A stretch of DNA of 64,000 nucleotides from Demequina pelophila (GTDB lineage: Bacteria > Actinomycetota > Actinomycetes > Actinomycetales > Demequinaceae), in the NCBI RefSeq assembly GCF_000971175.1, contig NZ_BBLY01000001.1:173709-237708 (forward strand), written 5' to 3'. Of this stretch, positions 8,742 through 16,526 are shown piece after piece. A model generated the notes under the pieces. The model was not told the DNA's origin and did no database searches. It worked only from the letters and a program-made list of their open reading frames with translations. How positions within the stretch are numbered: position 1 is the stretch's first letter; the number at the start of each line of letters is the position of its first letter. A program made the translations under genes and the position numbers.

Positions 8742-9215
8742 ATGCACTGCCCGTTCTGCCGCCATTCCGACTCGCGCGTGGTCGACTCGCGCACCGCGGA
8801 CGACGGGTCGTCCATCCGTCGTCGGCGTGAGTGCCCCAACTGCGGGCGCCGGTTCTCCACGGTGGAGACCGCGAGCCTCTCGGTGCTGAAGCGCAACGGC
8901 GTCTCCGAGCCGTTCAGCCGGGACAAGATCGTCTCGGGCGTGCGCAAGGCCTGCCAGGGCCGACCGGTCAGCGACGACGACCTCGCCCTCCTCGCGCAGC
9001 GCGTCGAGGAGGCCATCCGCTCACGGGGCCAGGCCGAGATCGACGCGCTCGAGATCGGCCTCGCGATCCTGCCCCCGCTGAGGGAGCTCGACAAGATCGC
9101 GTACCTGCGATTCGCGAGCGTCTACCAGGCGTTCGAGACCCTCGAGGACTTCGAGTCCGCGATCGCGCAGCTGCGCTCCGAGGACGCCGCGGCGCAGGAC
9201 TCCAACCCGGCCTGA
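8742..9215 (+). CDS. nrdR: ribonucleotide reductase repressor NrdR
   Basis: Zinc-finger/ATP-cone repressor of ribonucleotide reductase genes that senses (d)ATP. The 157-residue product has the zinc ribbon CPFC (residues 3-6) and CPNCG (31-35), the basic [13 protein letters not shown] stretch that contacts DNA, and an ATP-cone domain from about residue 49 ([16 protein letters not shown]). The ATG at 8742 gives the canonical MHCPFC N-terminus and sits 6 nt after a -10-like element. lexA-LysM-nrdR is a conserved actinobacterial order. No nrd operon lies in the window, so its target genes are elsewhere. Confidence 0.96.
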   Translation: MHCPFCRHSDSRVVDSRTADDGSSIRRRRECPNCGRRFSTVETASLSVLKRNGVSEPFSRDKIVSGVRKACQGRPVSDDDLALLAQRVEEAIRSRGQAEIDALEIGLAILPPLRELDKIAYLRFASVYQAFETLEDFESAIAQLRSEDAAAQDSNPA

Positions 9216-9247
9216 CGCGCCCGCACCAGCCTCATCCAGCCGCGCCC

Positions 9248-9370
9248 CACGTCACTCCTCCACACGAAAAATCACCCCTCCACACACCTTCGGCGTGTCG
9301 TGCGGCGTGTCGCGCCGATATTGGCCGATTCGGGCCCATTCCGGCCCGAGCTGTGTGGAGGGGTGACGTG
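9248..9370. repeat. 123-bp element with 18-bp terminal inverted repeats between convergent nrdR and serA
   Basis: The arms 9248-9265 and 9353-9370 match as inverted repeats at 17 of 18 positions (GTGTGGAGGNGTGACGTG). A third partial copy lies inside at 9272-9287. The interior has the direct repeat CGGCGTGTCG (9291-9300, 9304-9313) and a hairpin TCGGGCC/GGCCCGA (9330-9336 with 9343-9349). It could be a large bidirectional terminator or a MITE/REP-like relic; no open frame or target duplication is visible. Confidence 0.75.
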
Positions 9371-9390
9371 AGAAGGACGGGGTGTCGAGG

Positions 9391-10587
9391 CTAGGACAGC
9401 ACGCGCAGGCGCACCGTGCCCGGCATGCTGCGCAGCGCCTCGATCGAGGCGTCGTCGAGGCCCGAGGCCACGTCCGTGACCACGTAGCCGAGCTCCCCGC
9501 GGGTGCCCAGCAGCTGCGCCTCGATGTTGACGCCGTGCGTGGCGAAGACCGAGTTGACGGCGGCGAGGACGCCCGGCACGTTCTCGTGCAGGTGCGCGAT
9601 GCGGTGCTTCGCGGACGGGTGCTCGAGGGAGAGATTGGGGAGGTTGACGCTCAGCGAGGTCGAGCCGTGCCACATGTAGTCGCGCAGGCGCGTGGCGACG
9701 AAGATGCCGATGTCGCGCTGGGCCTCCTCCGTGGAGCCGCCGATGTGCGGCGTGAGGATCACGTTCGACATGTTCTGCAGCGGGCTGTCGAACGGGTCGC
9801 CCGTCTTCTTGGGCTCGACCGGGAACACGTCGACGGCGGCGCCGCCCAGGTGGCCGGACTCGAGGGCGGCCTTGAGCGCCTCGACGTCGACGATGAAGCC
9901 GCGCGAGAGGTTCAGCAGGATCGCGCCGGGCTTCATGGTCTCGAGCTGCTCACGGCCGAAGAAGCCGGCGTTGCCGGGGCGCCCGTCCACGTGCAGGGTG
10001 ACGATGTCCGCCTCGCGCAGCAGCGCCGTGAGGCTGGGCATGGGGGTCGCATTGCCCAGCGCGAGCTTCTCCTGCATGTCGTAGAAGATGACGTTCATGC
10101 CGAGCGCCTCGGCGATGACCGACAGCTGCGAGCCGATGTTGCCGTAGCCGACGATGCCGAGCGTGCGGCCGCGGATCTCGTGGGCGCCGGTGGCCGACTT
10201 GGACCACACGCCCTCGTGCAGGGAGCGGTTGTGGTCGGGCAGGCGCCGCGTGAGGGAGATCATCTCCGACACCGCGAGCTCCACGACGGAGCGCGTGTTC
10301 GCGAACGGGGCGTTGAAGGCCGCGATGCCGGCACGGGCGGCCGCATCGAGGTCGATCTGGTTGGTGCCGATCGAGAAGGCGCCCACCGCGATGAGCGAGG
10401 GGGCGGACTCGATGACGCGCTCGGTGAGCTGCGTCTTGGACCGGATGCCCAGCATCTGGACGCCGTCGAGGGCGGCGATCAGCTCGTCCTCGTCCATCGC
10501 GCCGCCGTGGGCCTCGACCTCGACGCCGGCGCCGGTCAGGATCTCGGTGGCCTTGGGGTGAAGGTTCTCAAGTAGAAGTGCTCGCAC
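9391..10587 (-). CDS. serA: D-3-phosphoglycerate dehydrogenase SerA
   Basis: Oxidises 3-phosphoglycerate to 3-phosphohydroxypyruvate, the first step of serine synthesis. The 398-residue product matches the shorter ACT-domain form (E. coli SerA type). It has the NAD-binding motif GIVGYGNIGSQ, catalytic arginine context ILLNLSRG, LTPHIGGST with the catalytic His, and a C-terminal ACT domain (about 325-398) that usually binds serine as feedback inhibitor. The GTG at 10587 gives VRALLLENLHPKA, the normal N-terminus; a longer in-frame extension has no family support. A GACGAT sequence 7 nt upstream may be a weak leaderless -10. Confidence 0.95.
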   Translation of the reverse strand: MRALLLENLHPKATEILTGAGVEVEAHGGAMDEDELIAALDGVQMLGIRSKTQLTERVIESAPSLIAVGAFSIGTNQIDLDAAARAGIAAFNAPFANTRSVVELAVSEMISLTRRLPDHNRSLHEGVWSKSATGAHEIRGRTLGIVGYGNIGSQLSVIAEALGMNVIFYDMQEKLALGNATPMPSLTALLREADIVTLHVDGRPGNAGFFGREQLETMKPGAILLNLSRGFIVDVEALKAALESGHLGGAAVDVFPVEPKKTGDPFDSPLQNMSNVILTPHIGGSTEEAQRDIGIFVATRLRDYMWHGSTSLSVNLPNLSLEHPSAKHRIAHLHENVPGVLAAVNSVFATHGVNIEAQLLGTRGELGYVVTDVASGLDDASIEALRSMPGTVRLRVLS

Positions 10588-10636
10588 GAGGGCTATCGTC
10601 TCGCACTTTTGGGTGACGGCAAATCGACGCAGGTGG

Positions 10637-10642
10637 CAGAGT
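10637..10642 (+). promoter_or_regulatory. -10-like element of a leaderless promoter
   Basis: CAGAGT followed by 6 nt and the ATG at 10649; nearly identical to the context upstream of nrdR. It divides the serA promoter from this rightward gene. Confidence 0.45.
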
Positions 10643-10648
10643 GCCCTC

Positions 10649-11461
10649 ATGAGGTCCGTGTCGCGTGTCACCGTCGTCGCCGCCGCCGCGGCCGCGGTGT
10701 TCGTCGCGGGTGCCTGGTGGCACGGCGTCACGTGGAGCGACGTGCGCCACTGGGGCACCCCGCGCAACGTGATCGAGGCGGAGGGGGAGGCGGTCCGCAT
10801 TCCGCTGCCTCAGGGCGAGACCGAGCGGATCAGGCCGCGGGTCACGGCCCTCACCGCGGGCGCCTACGAGTTCCTGTTCCCCACGGGCGGCGCGGGCGGC
10901 GGTCCGGTGCGCTACGACCCCTGCCGCGAGGTGGAGTGGGTGATCGCGGATCACCTCATGCCCGACGGCGTGGAGCCGCTGGTGCACGCCGCGGTGGCGC
11001 GGGTGCAGGAGGCGACGGGGCTGGCCTTCGCGTACGAGGGCTACACGGACGAGCCCGTGTCCTTCGACCGGGCCCTCATCCAGGAGCGGTACGGCGACCG
11101 CTTCGCGCCCGTGCTCCTCGGGTTCCAGAACGAGGCCCAGAACCCGGACCTGAAGGGGTCGGTCACCGGGCTGGGAGGCTCGTCGGCCGTGCCGGGCGCC
11201 TATGGCGACGAGATGTGGCTGCGCGCGGGCGTAGTCACGCTCGACTTCGAGGACCTGGCCGGCATCCTGCGCAACGAGAGCGACGGCGCGGCGCTCGCCG
11301 AGGCGGTCATCGCACACGAGCTCGCCCACGTGGTGGGTCTCGCGCACGTCGCCGACACGAGCGAGCTCATGCACGAGTCCAACCTGCGCCTGCTCGACTG
11401 GGGCGACGGGGACCTCGCCGGCCTCGCGGTCGCGGGCTCCGGGGCGTGCGAGGACGTCTGA
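10649..11461 (+). CDS. secreted metzincin-like zinc metallopeptidase
   Basis: Predicted exported zinc peptidase of unknown substrate. The 270-residue product starts with a basic residue run and a hydrophobic alanine-rich segment (about 5-24), a signal peptide or anchor. The zinc site is AHELAHVVGLAH, fitting HExxHxxGxxH of metzincins, with a nearby TSELMHE that could supply the Met-turn. Two cysteines (YDPCREVEW and the C-terminal SGACEDV) could form a disulfide. The ATG at 10649 is chosen because it follows a -10-like CAGAGT by 6 nt; an in-frame GTG at 10613 exists. No operon partner; convergent with helD. The enzyme class is well supported, the role is not known. Confidence 0.78.
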   Translation: MRSVSRVTVVAAAAAAVFVAGAWWHGVTWSDVRHWGTPRNVIEAEGEAVRIPLPQGETERIRPRVTALTAGAYEFLFPTGGAGGGPVRYDPCREVEWVIADHLMPDGVEPLVHAAVARVQEATGLAFAYEGYTDEPVSFDRALIQERYGDRFAPVLLGFQNEAQNPDLKGSVTGLGGSSAVPGAYGDEMWLRAGVVTLDFEDLAGILRNESDGAALAEAVIAHELAHVVGLAHVADTSELMHESNLRLLDWGDGDLAGLAVAGSGACEDV

Positions 11462-11524
11462 CCGTCGCGCAGGCCGCCGGCCGGGAGGACTCGGTCAGGC
11501 GCGACCCGCTCGATCAGGACCCGC

Positions 11525-13714
11525 TCAGGCGGGACCCAGGCCTGCCGGGAGATCCTCGGCGTGCACCACCTCGAGGCGGCGCGTGGGACGCGTGAGCGCC
11601 ACGTAGAGGTCGCCCGGACGCCTGGCGATGAGCGACGGCTCCACCACGACGGCCACGTCGAACTCGAGGCCCTTGGACTCGCGAGCGGTCATGACGGAGA
11701 TGCCGGTGCCGCTCAGCGCGTTGCGCAGGCGCGGGTGCATCGACCGGTCCGCGACCACGGCCACCAGGCCGCCCTCGCCGTCCACGAACTCCTCGGCGCG
11801 CGCGCGGGCGATCCGCGCCGCACTCGCGACCGCATCGTCCCCCCGGGTGAAGGCGACCGCGTCGTCCAGCTCGCGCGCGGCGCTCAGCTCGCTCACGGGA
11901 AGGCCCGCGGCCTTCGCGTAGGCCTGCGCCGCATCGGCCACCGGGGCCGGGATGCGATAGGAGATGGTGAGCTCGCGCAGCTCCCACGAGGACTCGAACA
12001 GCGGGTCCATCGCCTCGGGCCACCAGCGGGTGCCGGCCACGGAGGCGGTCTGCGCCACGTCGCCCACGATGGTGAAGGAGCGCGTGGGGCAGCGGCGCAG
12101 CAGCATGCGCCACGCCATGGGGGAGAGCTCCTGGGCCTCGTCGACCACCACGTGGCCGTAGGTCCACGTGCGGTCGCCCCGGGCGCGCTCGGCGACGGTG
12201 AGGCGGGCGGTGCCCGACTTCATGCGCGAGGCGAGGGCCTCGGCGGTCACCATGCCGCCGTCGCCAAAGGTGTCGAGCACGTCGCGGGCGTACTCGATCT
12301 CCTCGGTGGTGGGCTCGTCGCCGCGCGGGCGGCGGCCGCCGGGCATCTCGCCCAGCAGCTCCGCGGCCTCGTCGAGCAGCGGCACGTCGGCCTCGGTGAA
12401 CGGCATCGAGGCGGGGCGCAGCAGCAGGTCGCGCTCGTCGCGCGCGAGCTTGCGGGCGGCGTGGTCGAGCAGGTGCGCCTTGGAGAACAGGTCGCGGATG
12501 AGCTGCTGCGGCGTCACCGGCAGCCAGCACAGGTTGATCGCCACGCGCACGTCGCGGCTGTCGCGGACGTCGCGCTCGAGCTCGAGCCGGTCCTCGTCGC
12601 CCACCGTGTAGTCGAGCTGGTCGAGCAGCTGGCGGGTGAGGCGGGTGATCATCTCCTTGGCGAAGACGGCGCGCGCCTCGTTGTGCGGACGGCCGTCGCG
12701 GCGGGCCTTCGCCTGCGCCTCCTTGACGTCACCGCGCCGCACCACGACGGTGCGGCCGTCGATGCGGATCTCCTGGTCGCGGCGGGGCACGCGCTGGCGC
12801 TCGCGGACGGCGGCCTTGATGACCGCGGCCATCGCGGTGCGGCCCTTGACTTCCGCGGAGTCGTCGGGCTCGACGCCCGTGAACTCGACGCCGGGCACCA
12901 GGCCGCCGAGCGTGGTCGACACGGCGCCGGTCTCGCCCAGCGAGGGCAGCACGTGGTCGATGTAGCGCAGGAAGGTCTTCGAGGGGCCGATGAGCAGCAC
13001 GCCGCGGGACTCGAGCTGCTCGCGGTGGTGGTACAGCAGGAACGCGGCACGATGCAGGGCCACGGCGGTCTTGCCCGAACCCGGGCCGCCCTGGACCACC
13101 AGCGCGCCGGTCATGGGGGCGCGGATCACCGCGTCCTGCTCGGCCTGGATGGTGGCGACGATGTCGCCCATCCGGCCCGTGCGCCGCGCGCCGAGCGCGG
13201 CCAGCAGGGCGCCCTCGCCGGCGAGCGCCGCATCGGCGCCCGACTCACGCAGCGCCTCGACGTCGAGCACATCGTCCTCGACCGCGGTGACGCGGCGGCC
13301 GGCGGTGGTGAGGTGACGGCGGTTGACCACGTCGCCCGGGGTGGCGGCGGTCGCTGAGTAGAAGGCCTGTGCGGCGGGCGCGCGCCAGTCCGTCAGCAGC
13401 GGCTGGTGCTCCTCGTCCGACAGCCCGATGCGGCCCACGTAGAAGCGGTGGCCGTCGCGCAGGTCCAGGCGGCCGAAGCACAGGCGATCCTCGACCGCGT
13501 CGAGCTGGGAGATCCGGTCCTCGTAGAGCGTCGCGAAGGCGTCGCGCTCGGAGCGGTTCTGCGGTGATCCCGACGGACCCTCGCGGCGGATCGCGGCGAG
13601 CCGGTGCTCCGCCTCACCCCGCAGCGCGTCCAGACGCCCGTACAGGCCGTCGACCACCGTCTGCTCGGCCGCCAGCCCGCTGCGCTCGGCCGTCAGGCCT
13701 CGCTCGTTCCCCAT
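11525..13714 (-). CDS. helD: HelD-type RNA polymerase-recycling helicase
   Basis: UvrD/Rep-like superfamily 1 ATPase of the actinobacterial HelD class, which removes stalled RNA polymerase from DNA. The 729-residue product has an N-terminal coiled-coil arm (AEQTVVDGLYGRLDALRGEAEHRL), the domain FYVGRIGLSDEEH...LLTDWRAPAAQAFY, Walker A QGGPGSGKTAVALHR, Walker B VVVDEAQELSPMAW, and a C-terminal motor with ESKGLEFDVAVV and YVALTRPTRRLEVV. The start at 13714 follows GAAGGG by 6 nt and gives MGNERGL; in-frame ATG 13720 and TTG 13753 are alternatives, and a GAATAAT -10 upstream would favour the TTG. Function by family; identification is strong. Confidence 0.9.
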   Translation of the reverse strand: MGNERGLTAERSGLAAEQTVVDGLYGRLDALRGEAEHRLAAIRREGPSGSPQNRSERDAFATLYEDRISQLDAVEDRLCFGRLDLRDGHRFYVGRIGLSDEEHQPLLTDWRAPAAQAFYSATAATPGDVVNRRHLTTAGRRVTAVEDDVLDVEALRESGADAALAGEGALLAALGARRTGRMGDIVATIQAEQDAVIRAPMTGALVVQGGPGSGKTAVALHRAAFLLYHHREQLESRGVLLIGPSKTFLRYIDHVLPSLGETGAVSTTLGGLVPGVEFTGVEPDDSAEVKGRTAMAAVIKAAVRERQRVPRRDQEIRIDGRTVVVRRGDVKEAQAKARRDGRPHNEARAVFAKEMITRLTRQLLDQLDYTVGDEDRLELERDVRDSRDVRVAINLCWLPVTPQQLIRDLFSKAHLLDHAARKLARDERDLLLRPASMPFTEADVPLLDEAAELLGEMPGGRRPRGDEPTTEEIEYARDVLDTFGDGGMVTAEALASRMKSGTARLTVAERARGDRTWTYGHVVVDEAQELSPMAWRMLLRRCPTRSFTIVGDVAQTASVAGTRWWPEAMDPLFESSWELRELTISYRIPAPVADAAQAYAKAAGLPVSELSAARELDDAVAFTRGDDAVASAARIARARAEEFVDGEGGLVAVVADRSMHPRLRNALSGTGISVMTARESKGLEFDVAVVVEPSLIARRPGDLYVALTRPTRRLEVVHAEDLPAGLGPA

Positions 13715-13873
13715 CGGCATACCCTTCACCCGCGTCGCGTTGTCCTTCGACAAGGCGGTCCACCATTATTCCGCATCCGGAAGGGTGCGCGGTAGCGCCG
13801 TGACGCCCGGGCGTTTCGCGCATAGGCGAACCTCGACCGGGGAGCCGCCGGTCGGTGCGAGGATGGAGGAATC

Positions 13874-14797
13874 ATGGAACGACCTCTCCTCACGTGGGAC
13901 CCCGAGGGGGTCCAGGCCTGGGCGGACACGGCCCCGCGCGCCGGCGCCGTGCTCGTCCACTCCCTGCGCGGGTTCGTCGACGCCGGGCGCGCGGGCGCGC
14001 TCGTCGCGGAGGAGCTGCTCGAGAAGGGGGACCCGGTCCGGATCGCGTCCTTCGACATCGACCAGCTGCTCGACTACCGCTCCCGCCGGCCCGAGATGAC
14101 GTTCTCGGTCAACCAGTGGACCTCGTACGACGAGCCGCACCTCGACCTCGACCTGGTCCACGACGAGGAGGGGCGCGCCTACCTGCTGCTGCACGGCTTC
14201 GAGCCCGACATCCAGTGGGAGCGCTACATCAAGGAGGTCCGGTCCATCGTGGAGCGGATGGGCGTGGAACTCACGCTCGGCACGCACGGGATTCCCATGG
14301 CGGTGCCGCACACGCGCGACCTCATGGTCACCATCCACGGCACGGATCAGGACCTGCTGCCCGACACCCCGAGCCTCTTCGGCACCGTCACGGTGCCGGC
14401 GTCCGCCCAGAACCTGCTCGAGTACCGGTTCGGGCAGTGGGGGCTCACGTGCGTCAACGTGGCGGTCCACGTGCCCCACTACCTGGCCCAGTCGTCGTAT
14501 CCCCAGGCGGCGCAGCGCGCGCTCGCGTCGGTGGCGGACATCTCCGGTCTCGCCGTGGACGGCGGGGACCTCGACGAGGCCGCCTCCCGCGCCGACGAGG
14601 AGATCGCCCGCCAGATGTCCGAGAGCGAGGAGGTCCAGGCGCTGGTCGCCGCGCTCGAGGAGCAGTACGACGCCTTCCAGGAGGCGCGCGGCGAGGGCGC
14701 GGTGGACGAGGCATCCCTGCCCTCCGCGGACGAATTGGCGGCAGAATTCGAGAAATTCCTCGCTCAACAGCGCCGTGAGCCTCCCAACGGCGCCTGA
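13874..14797 (+). CDS. PAC2-family protein
   Basis: Member of the proteasome-assembly-chaperone-2-like (PAC2/DUF75) family found in archaea and actinobacteria; molecular role in bacteria is unsettled. The 307-residue product shows the family core: VLVHSLRGFVDAGRAG, LASFDIDQLLDYR-like SFDIDQLLDYRSRRP, LLLHGFEPDIQWE and the central GTHGIPMAVPHTRD. The C-terminal ~90 residues are acidic and helical. The ATG at 13874 is preceded by a GGAGG Shine-Dalgarno (atggaggaatc). Divergent from helD with a 159-nt gap containing no other gene. Confidence 0.85.
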   Translation: MERPLLTWDPEGVQAWADTAPRAGAVLVHSLRGFVDAGRAGALVAEELLEKGDPVRIASFDIDQLLDYRSRRPEMTFSVNQWTSYDEPHLDLDLVHDEEGRAYLLLHGFEPDIQWERYIKEVRSIVERMGVELTLGTHGIPMAVPHTRDLMVTIHGTDQDLLPDTPSLFGTVTVPASAQNLLEYRFGQWGLTCVNVAVHVPHYLAQSSYPQAAQRALASVADISGLAVDGGDLDEAASRADEEIARQMSESEEVQALVAALEEQYDAFQEARGEGAVDEASLPSADELAAEFEKFLAQQRREPPNGA

Positions 14798-14839
14798 TAT
14801 CTGCCACACTGGTCCCGGTTGCAGTACGTAGTGAGCAAG

Positions 14840-14926
14840 ACCTGTCTTGACCGGACGGGGTGCGAGCCATTGCGGCGACGAGGCCGGACACGGTGTTCGG
14901 CCTTCCCGTCCCCGGGCATGACAGGT
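14840..14926 (+). promoter_or_regulatory. structured cold-shock mRNA leader that could mask the ribosome-binding site
   Basis: Three nested stems are visible: ACCTGTC (14840-14846) with GACAGGT (14920-14926), GGACGGG (14853-14859) with CCCGTCC (14905-14911), and AGGCCG (14881-14886) with CGGCCT (14898-14903). The outer stem covers part of the AGGTAAGGA Shine-Dalgarno before the csp ATG. This resembles temperature-responsive csp leaders in other bacteria; switching is inferred. Confidence 0.55.
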
Positions 14927-14938
14927 AAGGAAATACGC

Positions 14939-15142
14939 ATGGCACAGGGCTCTGTGAAGTGGTTCAACGCTGAGAAGGGCTACGGCTTCATCGCTCAGGA
15001 TGGCGGCGGCGCGGACGTGTTCGTCCACTTCTCCGCGATTCAGTCCGAGGGCTACCGCTCGCTCGAGGAGGCGCAGCGCGTCGAGTTCGAGGTCACCAAC
15101 GGCCCCAAGGGCCCCCAGGCGGAGGCTGTTCGCCCCATCTGA
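14939..15142 (+). CDS. cold-shock protein (CspA family)
   Basis: Single cold-shock domain that binds single-stranded RNA/DNA and melts mRNA structure. The 67-residue product carries RNP1 (KGYGFIAQ) and RNP2 (DVFVHFSAI) and is full length. The ATG at 14939 gives [14 protein letters not shown], the normal start; a longer in-frame reading from 14819 is actually the 5' leader. A Shine-Dalgarno AGGTAAGGA lies 5 nt upstream and can be paired in the leader. A strong terminator follows, so the gene is monocistronic. Confidence 0.95.
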   Translation: MAQGSVKWFNAEKGYGFIAQDGGGADVFVHFSAIQSEGYRSLEEAQRVEFEVTNGPKGPQAEAVRPI

Positions 15143-15152
15143 TGGCTTGAGT

Positions 15153-15187
15153 GAAGGCCGCCGTCCCGTTGCGGGGCGGCGGCCTTC
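15153..15187 (+). terminator. intrinsic terminator after csp
   Basis: A 16-bp stem (15153-15168 with 15172-15187, one G-T wobble) around a TTG loop begins 11 nt after the csp stop. Only a weak T-rich tail follows. Confidence 0.85.
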
Positions 15188-15198
15188 GTCGTTCCCGG

Positions 15199-15208
15199 GG
15201 ACGATGCG
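15199..15208 (+). repeat. intergenic copy of the GGACGATGCG motif
   Basis: Exact GGACGATGCG copy in the gap after csp; a related GGCCGATGCG follows about 30 nt later. Shows that the motif is not limited to codon usage. Confidence 0.85.
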
Positions 15209-15254
15209 CGCCCGGGTGGGATCTCGACCCGGGCCGATGCGGTGGCCGGGCGGG

Positions 15255-16073
15255 CTACCCCCGCCAGTTCGGGTCGACCCCGGTGGGCAGGGGCGCCGAC
15301 GAGGCGTAGCGGCGCAGGGCGTCGACGTCGAGGCCGGTCGCGGTGCCCGCCCCCGCATCGTCGCCCGCCGCCGCATCGTCCGCCGGCCTGACCGCGGCCA
15401 GGACCACGTTGCCGCGGCGCTTGCCGCGCAGGACCGCGTGCTCGCCGATGGCGACGGCGGCGCCGAAGGCCGCCCGCGCGGCCGCGGCGTCGGGGGAGAC
15501 CGCGCCGGGCCGCGTGCCCACGTTCGCGAGCACGAGGCCGCCCGGGCGCAGGGCGCGCCGGGCGTGCCCCCACCACTCGGGCGTGGCCAGGTGGGCCGGA
15601 GTGGTGTCGCCCGCGAACGCGTCGCGCACCACCAGGTCGAGGCTCCGGTCCCGCCGCGACTCGAGCGCCGCGAGGCCGTCCTGCTCGCGGATGCGCAGCC
15701 GGGGGCTGCGCGGCAGGTCCCACCACGTGCGCACCAGCTCCGGGAGCGTGGCGTCGATGTCGACCGCGATGTGCCCCGAGTCCGGATAGCGGTGCGCGAG
15801 GTGGCGGGGGAACGTGCAGGCGGCCGCGCCCACGTGGAGGGCGAGCATGCGCGCCGGCGGCGACCAGGCCGCGACCGCGGCGGACAGATGGCGCATGTAC
15901 TCGAAGTCCAGCACCTCCGGATCCGGATGCAGCGGAGAACTGGGAACATCATTGACCCACAGGAACGTTGTCCCGTCAGGCTCGTCTCGCAATTCGGCGG
16001 CACCGGTGGCGATCGTGAACGGGACGCCACGGCGGACGTCGGGGGCGGGGCGCGCGAACTTGCGGCGAGACAT
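15255..16073 (-). CDS. spermidine-synthase-fold methyltransferase-like protein
   Basis: Rossmann-fold protein of the spermidine synthase-like group. The 272-residue product has a SAM/dcSAM-type nucleotide-binding region ARMLALHVGAAACTFPRHL, an acidic loop IAVDIDATLPELVRT, and LDLVVRDAFAGDTTPAHL, where polyamine synthases have the catalytic D-AF motif. Actinobacterial members next to DUF3040 genes often lack proven polyamine activity, so the substrate is left open. The ATG at 16073 is 7 nt after a TACGGT -10 (leaderless). The C-terminal region contains two GGACGATGCG-type motifs encoding DDAAAGDDAGAG, a linker-like stretch. Divergent from DUF3040. Confidence 0.8.
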   Translation of the reverse strand: MSRRKFARPAPDVRRGVPFTIATGAAELRDEPDGTTFLWVNDVPSSPLHPDPEVLDFEYMRHLSAAVAAWSPPARMLALHVGAAACTFPRHLAHRYPDSGHIAVDIDATLPELVRTWWDLPRSPRLRIREQDGLAALESRRDRSLDLVVRDAFAGDTTPAHLATPEWWGHARRALRPGGLVLANVGTRPGAVSPDAAAARAAFGAAVAIGEHAVLRGKRRGNVVLAAVRPADDAAAGDDAGAGTATGLDVDALRRYASSAPLPTGVDPNWRG

Positions 16074-16080
16074 AGGTCTC

Positions 16081-16086
16081 ACCGTA
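16081..16086 (-). promoter_or_regulatory. -10 element of a leaderless promoter (spermidine-synthase-like gene)
   Basis: On the minus strand TACGGT is followed by 7 nt and the ATG at 16073. Confidence 0.5.
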
Positions 16087-16157
16087 ACCGTCCCGTCTGG
16101 AATCCCCGGGGCGGTGCCGATAGACTGGGATGCACGGTGCGGGAGAAGGAGGGCGCG

Positions 16158-16526
16158 ATGCCGCTGTCGGAGTACGAGCAGCGCGTGCTCGAGCAGATGG
16201 AGCGGGACCTGGGTTCCGACGCCAAGCTCGGCTCTGCGATGGCGCGGGCGTCGAGGCCCCGGACCCGCTACCTCGTGGCCGCGCTCGGCGTGCTCGTCGG
16301 CCTGGGCATCGTGATCACCGGTGCCGTGACGCAGATGATGATCGTCGGCGTCGCCGGCTTCGCCGTCATGCTCGCCGCCGCGATCTGGGCGATCCTCGCG
16401 CCGCGACCCACGAAGGCGGCCGCCAAGCCCGGCGCCTCGAGCGCGCCGCGCAAGCCCGAGAAGAAGGGCCTCGTCGAGCGCATGGAGGAGCGCTTCCAGC
16501 GTCGCCGGGAGCGCGGCGACCTCTAG
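16158..16526 (+). CDS. DUF3040 membrane protein
   Basis: Actinobacterial DUF3040 protein of unknown function, commonly encoded close to the division cluster. The 122-residue product has a conserved amphipathic N-terminus MPLSEYEQRVLEQMERDL, two transmembrane helices (about residues 38-58 and 62-80), and a basic C-terminal tail ending in FQRRRERGDL. The ATG at 16158 has a strong GAAGGAGGG Shine-Dalgarno. Its TAG stop overlaps the stop of the convergent transglutaminase gene on the other strand within one CTAG. Location near mraZ suggests an envelope or division role, but that is inference. Confidence 0.88.
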   Translation: MPLSEYEQRVLEQMERDLGSDAKLGSAMARASRPRTRYLVAALGVLVGLGIVITGAVTQMMIVGVAGFAVMLAAAIWAILAPRPTKAAAKPGASSAPRKPEKKGLVERMEERFQRRRERGDL

